Origin: DASRTE01 sp035253685
GTDB lineage: Bacteria > Actinomycetota > Actinomycetes > Jiangellales > Jiangellaceae
NCBI GenBank assembly: GCA_035253685.1
Contig: DATFBR010000270.1
Location: 1-7,324, forward strand
Direction of reading: 5' to 3'
Length of the DNA: 7,324 bases
This document shows positions 1 through 6,328 of this stretch, one piece after another. The translations under genes and the position numbers were made by a program. The notes under the pieces are model-generated. The model had not been told where the DNA came from, ran no database searches, and saw only the letters and a program-made list of their open reading frames with translations. The first letter of the stretch is position 1. Each line of letters begins with the position of its first letter.

Positions 1-51
1 CGCCTCCAACCCCGCCGGCCGGGCGGGCAGCGCCGCGAACGGCACCCGCAC
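1..51 (-). CDS. Start of a divergent gene leaving the window on the left (partial, unidentified)
   Basis: Only a short 5' end could be visible, so the product is not recognised. On the minus strand the frame whose third codon positions are all G or C from about position 61 down to 1 reads VRVPFAALPARPAGLEA, starting from a GTG at 51. A neighbouring GTG at 54 is an alternative start. A GGTGG sequence at 62-58 lies 6 bases before the GTG at 51 and could act as a ribosome binding site. A rival frame begins with two ATGs at 82 and 79, immediately after the SOS box. It is also open to the edge, but it is Gly/Ala-rich and has clearly lower third-position GC. The gene is inferred mainly from the strong damage-type promoter that points at it, which would give a leader of about 45 bases. 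It is probably part of the DNA-damage response, but nothing in the visible residues shows its function. Confidence 0.33.
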   Translation of the reverse strand, partial: MRVPFAALPARPAGLEA

Positions 52-90
52 CACCGGCCACCAACGGCAGGCGTCCCATCATCCACCGAT

Positions 91-106
91 CCGAACGTGT
101 GTTCGA
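91..106. promoter_or_regulatory. LexA-binding SOS box
   Basis: The sequence CGAAC-GTGT-GTTCG at 92-105 is a perfect 5+5 palindrome around four bases. Extended to 16 bases it matches the actinobacterial and Gram-positive LexA box TCGAAC-N4-GTTCGA at every position but the first (C at 91 in place of T). The box begins where the minus-strand -10 element ends and covers the predicted transcription start near 99-100. A bound LexA would therefore block the leftward promoter sterically. It lies about 100 bases before the plus-strand gene start, which makes direct control of the helicase genes less likely. Confidence 0.8.
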
Positions 107-128
107 TTCTAGGCCTACCCACTGACAC
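106..128 (-). promoter_or_regulatory. RecA-independent DNA-damage promoter (RecA-NDp / PafBC type)
   Basis: Reading the minus strand from 128 to 106 gives G-TGTCAGTG, eight bases, then TAGAAT. The known actinobacterial RecA-NDp consensus is tTGTCRgtg-N8-TAnnnT. Here every position fits except the first, weakly conserved T, and the spacer is exactly eight. In mycobacteria this promoter class is activated by the WYL-domain regulator pair PafBC. The -10 TAGAAT lies at 111-106, so transcription should begin near position 100-99 and run leftward out of the window. There is no classical -35 at 17-18 bases, as expected for this class. That PafBC is the regulator here is inferred. Confidence 0.72.
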
Positions 129-166
129 TCGGACCGGCTTCAACAGCCAGCCCGATCGGCATGCGT

Positions 167-196
167 TTCACCGGACATCAGCGGGCGCCGTACCGT
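167..196 (+). promoter_or_regulatory. Candidate promoter for the helicase operon, giving a leaderless message
   Basis: TACCGT at 191-196 fits the actinobacterial -10 pattern TAnnnT. A weak -35-like TTCACC sits at 167-172, 18 bases upstream. Counting from the -10 places the transcription start at about 203-204, right on the ATG at 204. This agrees with the absence of any Shine-Dalgarno-like sequence before that ATG. TAnnnT is a loose motif, so this is a prediction only. Confidence 0.35.
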
Positions 197-203
197 AGTG
201 CGG

Positions 204-2591
204 ATGGGCGGAAACGCGACGAGTGCGCCGCGCAGCCTGGCAGACGACCTGCGTGCGCGGTCCGACGACGAGCTCGCGGAGCTGCTGCGGACCCGTCCCG
301 ACCTGGTCACGCCGGTGCCGGTCGACATCGCCCAGCTCGCGTCCCGAGCGACGACGAGAGCCTCGGTCGTTCGGGCCCTCGACCGGCTCGACCGCTTCGA
401 TCTCCAGGTGATCGACGCGCTGGCGGTGCTTCCTGAACCCACCACGCCCGCGGCGCTGAGAAGTGCGCTCGGGGTGACGGGAGACATCGCGAACAGTGCG
501 ATCGACCGGCTGTCGGCGAAGGCGCTGGTCTGGGGTGGCAAGCGGTCACCGCGTCTCGTCCGGGCCGCGTACGAGGCGCTCGGCCCGTTCCCGGCGGGGC
601 TGGGCCCGCCTGCACGCCAGGCCCTCATGGCGCACTCACCCGACAGACTCGCCCGTATCGCCGCCGACCTCGGGCTGCCCACAGCCGGCGATCCCGCCGC
701 CGACGCCGACGCCATCGTGACGGTGCTGACGGAGGAACTCGACGTCCTGCTGGCGCAGCTCGGCGAGGAACCGCGACGCGCACTGGGCGCCCTGGCCGCC
801 GGCCCGCCCACCGGCAAGGTGGACGACGCGCGTCGCGACGTCGACCGCACGTCCGCCCGAACCCCTGTCGAACACCTGCTGGTGCTCGGCCTGCTCGTCC
901 CCGTCGACGACGTCACCGTCGTGCTCCCGCGCGAGGTCGGCCTGCACCTGCGGGGCGGGCTCGTCCATCCGGCCGTCAGCACCGAGCCACCGAGACCGGC
1001 GATCACGCAGCAGAGCGACCAGAGCACAGTCGACCGCACCGCCGGTGCCGGCGCGTTCGAGACCGTGCGGCGCACTGAGGCACTTCTCGACGTGTGGGAG
1101 AGCGAACCGCCGACGGTATTGCGCACCGGCGGCCTCGGCGTCCGCGATTTGCGCCGCCTGCCACAGGTGCTTCATCTCGACGAGGCCGGGTCCGCGTTGA
1201 TCGCCGACCTCGCCTACGCCGCCGGCCTGGTGGCGCCCAGCAGCGACTTCGACGAGGTCTGGTTGCCGACGCCGGCCTCCGACGCGTGGCGGCGGCTCGA
1301 CCCGGCCCAGCAGTGGACCGCGCTCGCGACGACCTGGCTCACGACGAGCCGGACCACGGGGCTGGTGGGTACAAGGGACGAGCGTGACCGGCCGGTCCCG
1401 CCGCTCGGTCGCGACCTCGACCGCCCGCTGGCGCCCGAGATCCGCCGGATCGTGCTCGACGTCATGGCGGGCCTCCCTGCGGGCGCCACCGCAGAACGCG
1501 ACGGCGTCCTGCAAGCCGTCCGATGGATGCGTCCGCGCCGAGGTGGACGGCTGCGCGACGATGTCGTCGGCTGGACGCTTGCCGAGGCGGAAATCCTGGG
1601 CATCACGGGTCACGGCGCTCTCGCTGCCTACGTGCGGCCCCTGCTCGACCGGCGCACGCCCGAGCCCTCCGCCAAGGCCGCCGCGGAAGCCCTCGCCGCC
1701 GTCCTGCCCGAACCGCTCGACCACGTGCTGATCCAGGCCGACCTCACGGCTGTCGCGCCCGGTCCCCTCCGCAGCGACCTGGCAAGCGAGCTGGCCATGC
1801 TCTCCGACGTGGAGAGCAGAGGCGGCGCGACCGTCCACCGCTTCACCGCGGAGTCGGTCCGGCGCGCTCTCGACGGCGGACGCACGGCGGCCGACCTGCA
1901 CGGGTTCCTCACCGCCGTGTCACGGACGCCGGTGCCCCAGCCGCTGACCTACCTGATCGACGACGTCGCCCGGCAGCACGGCGCCCTGCGGGTGGGTGCG
2001 GCGTCGTCGTTCGTCCGCTGCGACGACCAGGCCGTGCTGGCACAGATCCTGGCCGACCCGCTCTCGGGTGCACTCGGCCTGCGGCGGCTCGCGCCCACGG
2101 TCCTGGCATCCGAACTCGACGCCGGCGCGCTACTCGAGCGGCTGCGCAGCATGGGCTTCCGGCCGTCGGCAGAAGCGGCCGACGGTTCGGTGCTCATAGC
2201 GCGGGCCCATGCCCGTCGTGCCCCCGCCCGCCCGGCGCCGGAGCCGCTACTTGCCGAGCGGCCTCCGCCGTCCGACTCGCTGCTCGCAGCCGCGGTCCGG
2301 GCCCTCAGGGCGGGCGACCGCAGCGTCGCCGGGCGACCGCAGGCCGCGGCGCCAGGCCGGCTGGGCCGCAGCGTTTCCGCACGGACCCTCGCCGACCTGC
2401 GCCGCGCGCTCGACGACGGTGCGACCGTGTGGATCGGCTACGTCGACCACCACGGCGCGACGAGCGAACGCGTCGTCGATCCGGTCCGCCTCGAAGGCGG
2501 CTGGTTGGCGGCGTACGACCACCGCTCGGGGGAAGTGCGCTCGTTCGCGGTTCACCGCATCAGCGGAGTGGCGCCGGTGGACGCCGCGTGA
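204..2591 (+). CDS. Helicase-associated protein: XPB-N-terminal-like (Helicase_C_3) domain plus C-terminal WYL-like domain, Rv0862c family
   Basis: This 795-residue protein resembles the actinobacterial family of M. tuberculosis Rv0862c, usually encoded beside XPB. Its biochemical role is not established. It has no Walker A motif or DEAD/DEAH box, so it is not itself a helicase. Residues 1-500 are Ala/Leu/Arg-rich and probably helical, opening with the typical SLADDLRARSDDELAELL pattern. Residues about 506-620 (beginning DHVLIQADLT, containing PVPQPLTYLIDDVARQHG) match the domain at the N terminus of XPB. The segment at about 670-735 is Pro/Arg/Ala-rich and looks like a linker. Residues about 740-789 (WIGY at 743-746, FAVHRI at 781-786) look like a WYL ligand- or nucleic-acid-sensing fold. 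ATG 204 was chosen over GTG 198 because the likely -10 ends at 196 and no ribosome binding site precedes either. It is first in a run of plus-strand genes, 82 bases before xpb, and may be an accessory or regulatory partner of XPB. That role is inferred. Confidence 0.88.
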   Translation: MGGNATSAPRSLADDLRARSDDELAELLRTRPDLVTPVPVDIAQLASRATTRASVVRALDRLDRFDLQVIDALAVLPEPTTPAALRSALGVTGDIANSAIDRLSAKALVWGGKRSPRLVRAAYEALGPFPAGLGPPARQALMAHSPDRLARIAADLGLPTAGDPAADADAIVTVLTEELDVLLAQLGEEPRRALGALAAGPPTGKVDDARRDVDRTSARTPVEHLLVLGLLVPVDDVTVVLPREVGLHLRGGLVHPAVSTEPPRPAITQQSDQSTVDRTAGAGAFETVRRTEALLDVWESEPPTVLRTGGLGVRDLRRLPQVLHLDEAGSALIADLAYAAGLVAPSSDFDEVWLPTPASDAWRRLDPAQQWTALATTWLTTSRTTGLVGTRDERDRPVPPLGRDLDRPLAPEIRRIVLDVMAGLPAGATAERDGVLQAVRWMRPRRGGRLRDDVVGWTLAEAEILGITGHGALAAYVRPLLDRRTPEPSAKAAAEALAAVLPEPLDHVLIQADLTAVAPGPLRSDLASELAMLSDVESRGGATVHRFTAESVRRALDGGRTAADLHGFLTAVSRTPVPQPLTYLIDDVARQHGALRVGAASSFVRCDDQAVLAQILADPLSGALGLRRLAPTVLASELDAGALLERLRSMGFRPSAEAADGSVLIARAHARRAPARPAPEPLLAERPPPSDSLLAAAVRALRAGDRSVAGRPQAAAPGRLGRSVSARTLADLRRALDDGATVWIGYVDHHGATSERVVDPVRLEGGWLAAYDHRSGEVRSFAVHRISGVAPVDAA

Positions 2592-2597
2592 CCGTAC

Positions 2598-2653
2598 CGG
2601 GTGGCACAGCCGGGAAGCACATCCACCCGCCCGTCTGTTGGACAATGACAGAC
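2598..2653 (+). promoter_or_regulatory. Two inverted repeats in the gap before xpb
   Basis: CGGGTGG (2598-2604) pairs perfectly with CCACCCG (2623-2629) around an 18-base loop. GTCTGT (2633-2638) pairs with ACAGAC (2648-2653) around nine bases. Neither is followed by a T-run, so a classical intrinsic terminator is unlikely. The second repeat ends 10 bases before the ribosome binding site of xpb and could be an operator or an RNA hairpin affecting its translation. Short repeats of this size can also arise by chance in GC-rich DNA. Confidence 0.25.
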
Positions 2654-2663
2654 CCGCCATCCG

Positions 2664-2668
2664 AAGGA
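2664..2668 (+). promoter_or_regulatory. Ribosome binding site of xpb
   Basis: AAGGA lies five bases before the GTG at 2674. It is the only clear Shine-Dalgarno sequence among the four plus-strand genes. It fixes the start of the helicase, although the reading frame stays open upstream to beyond 2209. Confidence 0.75.
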
Positions 2669-2673
2669 CGCCC

Positions 2674-4323
2674 GTGACCGACGGACCCCTGATCGTCCAG
2701 AGCGACAAGACCCTGCTCCTCGAGGTCGACCACGCCCAGGCTGAAACCTGCCGCCGCGCGATTGCCCCGTTCGCGGAGCTCGAACGCGCGCCCGAGCACG
2801 TCCACACCTACCGCCTGACGCCGCTCGGCCTGTGGAACGCCCGCGCCGCCGGCCACGACGCCGAGCAGGTGGTCGACACCCTGCTGACCCATTCGCGCTA
2901 CCCCGTCCCTCACGCACTACTCGTCGACGTCGCGGAGACGATGGCCCGCTACGGGCGCCTGCGCCTGGAGTCCGATCCGGTTCACGGACTCGTGCTGCAC
3001 AGCACGGACCGGCCCGCACTGGAGGAGGTCCTGCGCTCCAAGCGCGTGCGGCCGCTCGTCGGCGCGCGCATCGACGGCGACTCCGTCGTCGTCCATCCCA
3101 GTGAGCGCGGCAATCTCAAGCAGGCTCTGGTCAAGCTCGGCTGGCCTGCAGAGGATCTTGCTGGGTACGTCGACGGCGAGGCACACCCGATCGCTCTGGT
3201 CGAGGACGGCTGGAAGCTCCGCCCGTACCAACGCGATGCCGCGGAAGGCTTCTGGCACGGCGGTTCAGGTGTGGTGGTGCTGCCGTGCGGTGCCGGCAAG
3301 ACGCTGGTCGGTGCCGCCGCGATGGCACGGGCCGGTGCCACGACGCTGGTCCTTGTGACGAACACGGTCGCCGCCCGGCAATGGCGCGACGAGCTCCTCC
3401 GCCGCACGAGCCTGACCGAGGACGAGATCGGCGAGTATTCCGGGGCCAAGAAGGAGATCCGGCCGGTCACCGTCGCCACCTACCAGGTCATGACGACGCG
3501 GCGTAAGGGCGTCTACACGCACCTGGAGCTGCTCGACGCCCACGACTGGGGCCTGATCGTCTATGACGAGGTGCATCTGCTGCCTGCGCCCATCTTCCGC
3601 ATGACGGCCGACCTGCAGGCCCGTAGACGCCTCGGCCTGACCGCGACGCTGATCCGCGAGGACGGCCGCGAGGACGACGTCTTCACACTCATCGGTCCCA
3701 AGCGCTACGACGCGCCCTGGAGGGAGATCGAGAACCAGGGATGGATCGCGCCGGCCGACTGCGTCGAAGTACGGGTCACGCTCAGTGATGGCGAACGGCT
3801 GGCGTACGCGACCGCCGAGCCCGACGACCGCTACCGGCTCTGCTCCACGACCGACACCAAGACCCGCGTCGTCGAGCAGCTCGTCGCCCGCCATGCCGGC
3901 GACCAGACGCTGGTCATCGGCCAGTACATCGACCAGCTCGACGAGCTCGCCGATCGCCTGGACGCGCCGGTCGTCAAGGGCGATACCACCGTCCGCGAGC
4001 GACAGCGGCTGTATGGGGCGTTCCGCGCCGGCGAAGTGCCGACGCTGGTGGTCAGCAAGGTCGCAAACTTCTCCATCGACCTGCCCGAGGCGAGCGTTGC
4101 AATCCAGGTGTCGGGCACGTTCGGCTCACGGCAGGAGGAGGCGCAGCGGCTCGGCCGGATCCTGCGGCCGAAGTCGGATGGACGGACCGCCCGCTTCTAC
4201 TCGGTGGTGGCCCGGGACACTGTGGACCAGGACTTCGCCCAGCACCGGCAGCGCTTCCTGGCCGAGCAGGGCTACGCGTACCGGATCGTCGACGCCGAAG
4301 ACGTCCTGCACGGTGACGCCTGA
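2674..4323 (+). CDS. xpb: XPB/ERCC3-type superfamily 2 DNA helicase
   Basis: This is an ATP-dependent 3'-5' DNA helicase/translocase of the bacterial XPB family (549 residues, close to the roughly 540 of mycobacterial XPB). Eukaryotic XPB opens DNA in TFIIH; the bacterial role, probably in repair or transcription, is less clear. Residues 1 to about 115 form the XPB N-terminal domain (LIVQSDKTLLLEVDH, then HTYRLTPLGLWNARAAG). The motor has Walker A LPCGAGKT at 203-210 (Lys209), motif Ia NTVAARQW at 230-237, DEVH at 298-301, motif III LTAT at 322-325 and the XPB-specific RED motif at 328-330, continued by GRED. IENQGWIA at 352-359, after motif III, resembles the matching human XPB segment. Helicase domain 2 carries VSKVANFSIDLPEA at 460-473 and motif VI QRLGRILRPK at 491-500. 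All catalytic motifs are intact. The GTG start follows AAGGA. The last 11 bases overlap the next gene, so the two are probably translationally coupled. Confidence 0.97.
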   Translation: MTDGPLIVQSDKTLLLEVDHAQAETCRRAIAPFAELERAPEHVHTYRLTPLGLWNARAAGHDAEQVVDTLLTHSRYPVPHALLVDVAETMARYGRLRLESDPVHGLVLHSTDRPALEEVLRSKRVRPLVGARIDGDSVVVHPSERGNLKQALVKLGWPAEDLAGYVDGEAHPIALVEDGWKLRPYQRDAAEGFWHGGSGVVVLPCGAGKTLVGAAAMARAGATTLVLVTNTVAARQWRDELLRRTSLTEDEIGEYSGAKKEIRPVTVATYQVMTTRRKGVYTHLELLDAHDWGLIVYDEVHLLPAPIFRMTADLQARRRLGLTATLIREDGREDDVFTLIGPKRYDAPWREIENQGWIAPADCVEVRVTLSDGERLAYATAEPDDRYRLCSTTDTKTRVVEQLVARHAGDQTLVIGQYIDQLDELADRLDAPVVKGDTTVRERQRLYGAFRAGEVPTLVVSKVANFSIDLPEASVAIQVSGTFGSRQEEAQRLGRILRPKSDGRTARFYSVVARDTVDQDFAQHRQRFLAEQGYAYRIVDAEDVLHGDA

Positions 4324-6328
4324 CGGCGACGCGGCCCTCGCGGCCGAACGCGACTACCTGCGCCGCGCCCGCGACGACCTGCGCCGCATGCGCGAACACA
4401 CGTTGTCGCTCACCGCCCAAGGCGGGGACGCGGTGTCCGAGGGCTACCTGCAGGCGGCGCTGGATCGGCGGGCCCGGGCCCTGGACGACGACCCGTCCGT
4501 GGCGCTGTTCTTCGGCCGCATCGACGTCGGGCAGCGGCAGCCGGAGTCGTTGCACATCGGGCGGCGTCACGTCATGGACGCATCCGGCGACCCGGTCGTC
4601 GTCGACTGGCGGGCGGACGTCTCGCGGGCGTTCTACCGGGCCACACGCCACGACCCGCAGGGAGTCACGCTCCGTCGCCGGTTCGGGTTCGCGCGCGGCG
4701 AGATCACCTCCTACGAGGACGAGCACCTCGGCGACGCGGCGGAAGCCGACGTCACGAGCCGGATCCTGACCGAGGAGATCGAGCGGCCGCGCGTCGGCCC
4801 GATGCGCGACATCGTCGCCACCATCCAGCCGGACCAGGACGAGGTGGTCCGCGCCGATTTGGATCGCACGGTCTGCGTCCAGGGCGCACCAGGGACCGGC
4901 AAGACCGCGGTCGGACTGCACAGGGCCGCGTACCTGCTGCACGCCCACCGCGGCCGGCTGGCCCGCAGCGGCGTGCTCGTCGTGGGTCCCAACCGGGCCT
5001 TCCTGCACTACATCGGACAGGTGCTCCCCGCGCTCGGCGAGGTGGACGTCCGCCAGGTCACCGTCGCCGAGCTCGTCGAGAGCGTGCCCGTCCGGCGACT
5101 CGATCCGCCGGAGGTGGCCGCCCTGAAGGGTGACGCACGGCTGGCCGAGGTCGTGCGCCGCGCGGTGTGGGGTCATCTCCGCGCGGCATCCGAACCGCTG
5201 GTCGTACCGCGCGGCACGCGGCGATGGCGCATTCCGGCCCACGACGTTGCCCAAGCGGTCGAGGCGCTCCGCGCGCGCGGCGACAGCTACGGCGTCGGCC
5301 GTTCGTTGCTGCCGCAACGCCTCGCCCACCTCGTGCTGCTGCGGATGGAGGCCGCTGGCCTGATCACCGACGATCGGGTCCAGGACGCGGTCGCCCGCTC
5401 CAAGCCGGTGCGGGATCACGTCGAGGCCGTCTGGCCGGCCGTCGACCCGGTTCGGTTGACCATGCGTCTGCTCGGAGAGCCCGGCTACCTCGACGACGTA
5501 GCCGAGGGCCTGCTGGAGCCGGTGGAGCGGCGCCTTCTGCAGTGGGATCGGCCGACCCGCGGTCCGCGGACGGCGCCGTGGTCGCATGCCGACGCAGTGC
5601 TGGTGGACGAAGCCCGTGGCGTCGTCGAGCGGACCGAGACGGTCGGGCACGTCGTGCTCGACGAGGCTCAGGACCTCTCGCCGATGGAACTGCGCGCGGT
5701 GGGACGGCGTGCGGCGACCGGTTCCGCGACCGTGCTCGGGGACATCGCCCAGGGCACCACCCCATGGGCGACCGCGTCATGGACGGAGGCGCTCGACCAC
5801 CTCGGCGCCCGGGACGCCCACGTCGAGGTGCTGCGGAGGGGATACCGGGTGCCGGCAGCAGTCGTCGCGTTGGCGTCGCGGCTGCTGCCCACGATCGCAC
5901 CGTCGGTCGCGCCACCCGAGCCGGTCCGCACCAACCCGGGACGGCTCGACATCGTCCGCGTCGACAACGGACGGTCTGTCGCCGCCACCACCGTGGGGGT
6001 GGTCGCCGACGTGTCCGCCCGCGAGGGGTCGATCGGGATCATCGCCGCCGACGCACTCGTGGACGGTCTGCGGCGTGCCCTGCTCGGCGCGGATGTGGCG
6101 ATCGGATCTGCGGAGGACGAGGACGACCCGCGGCTGATGCTGGTGCCGGCGACCGTGTCGAAGGGGCTCGAGTTCGACCACGTCGTCGTCGTCGAGCCGG
6201 CGCAGATCGTCGCTGCCGAGATGCGCGGCCTGCGACGGCTGTACGTGGTACTCACCCGCGCAGTCTCGTCGCTGGTGATCGTGCACGCCGAGCCGTTGCC
6301 TGAACTGCTGGCAGACTCGCCCAGGTGA
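4313..6328 (+). CDS. helD: HelD-type superfamily 1 ATPase, RNA polymerase recycling factor
   Basis: HelD proteins are UvrD-like ATPases that insert arms into RNA polymerase and release it from stalled or inactive complexes; actinobacterial HelD/HelR can also protect it from rifamycins. This protein has 671 residues, somewhat shorter than mycobacterial HelD. Residues 1-65 form a charged helical hairpin (ERDYLRRARDDLRRMREHT), the expected secondary-channel arm, followed by FGRID. The HelD-specific block follows: IGRRHV (82-87), VVVDWRADVSRAFYRAT (from 95) and GVTLRRR. The motor has TIQPDQDE (170-177), Walker A GAPGTGKT (191-198, Lys197), DEAQD (450-454), GDIAQG (476-481), LRRGYRVP (507-514), SKGLEFD (616-622) and LYVVLTRA (643-650). 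The part between motifs Ia and II carries the inserted clamp-like domain. The acidic loop usually seen before DEAQD looks very short here. The GTG start at 4313 lies inside the end of xpb and has only a weak GAAG upstream. Frame sequence before 4313 overlaps xpb and is not coding. Confidence 0.92.
   Translation: MTPDGDAALAAERDYLRRARDDLRRMREHTLSLTAQGGDAVSEGYLQAALDRRARALDDDPSVALFFGRIDVGQRQPESLHIGRRHVMDASGDPVVVDWRADVSRAFYRATRHDPQGVTLRRRFGFARGEITSYEDEHLGDAAEADVTSRILTEEIERPRVGPMRDIVATIQPDQDEVVRADLDRTVCVQGAPGTGKTAVGLHRAAYLLHAHRGRLARSGVLVVGPNRAFLHYIGQVLPALGEVDVRQVTVAELVESVPVRRLDPPEVAALKGDARLAEVVRRAVWGHLRAASEPLVVPRGTRRWRIPAHDVAQAVEALRARGDSYGVGRSLLPQRLAHLVLLRMEAAGLITDDRVQDAVARSKPVRDHVEAVWPAVDPVRLTMRLLGEPGYLDDVAEGLLEPVERRLLQWDRPTRGPRTAPWSHADAVLVDEARGVVERTETVGHVVLDEAQDLSPMELRAVGRRAATGSATVLGDIAQGTTPWATASWTEALDHLGARDAHVEVLRRGYRVPAAVVALASRLLPTIAPSVAPPEPVRTNPGRLDIVRVDNGRSVAATTVGVVADVSAREGSIGIIAADALVDGLRRALLGADVAIGSAEDEDDPRLMLVPATVSKGLEFDHVVVVEPAQIVAAEMRGLRRLYVVLTRAVSSLVIVHAEPLPELLADSPR

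Noticed and set aside
2..112. Plus-strand open frame ending at TAG 110-112, possibly the tail of an upstream gene
   Set aside because: It also has high third-position GC, but the residues are low-complexity (Gly/Ala/Thr/His/Pro) and the frame runs through the LexA box and -10 element. The minus-strand frame sharing the same third positions looks more protein-like. It is not fully excluded.
91..204. LexA control of the helicase operon itself
   Set aside because: The box is about 100 bases from the predicted plus-strand transcription start, and no TAnnnT -10 lies at a suitable distance on that strand. Its placement fits the leftward promoter much better.
636..1901. Long minus-strand open frame (421 residues) opposite gene 1
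   Set aside because: Its translation is low-complexity Arg/Gly/Ala/Val sequence without family motifs, and it lies opposite a gene with clear domain matches. Long antisense open frames are normal in DNA of this GC content.
2598..2629. Intrinsic terminator between gene 1 and xpb
   Set aside because: The CGGGTGG/CCACCCG stem has an 18-base loop and no following T-run, so it does not look like a terminator.
2209..2673. Upstream extension of the xpb frame
   Set aside because: It overlaps the end of gene 1 out of frame and reads as Arg/Ser-rich sequence. The AAGGA site and the XPB N-terminal domain place the start at 2674.
3785..4312. Upstream extension of the helD frame
   Set aside because: Ser/Arg/Pro-rich translation antiphase to the helicase motifs of xpb. 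HelD-like sequence begins only after GTG 4313.
4052..5650. Long minus-strand open frame (532 residues) opposite xpb and helD
   Set aside because: No recognisable motif, no start signal, and it crosses the junction of two well-supported genes on the other strand. It is a GC-driven shadow.
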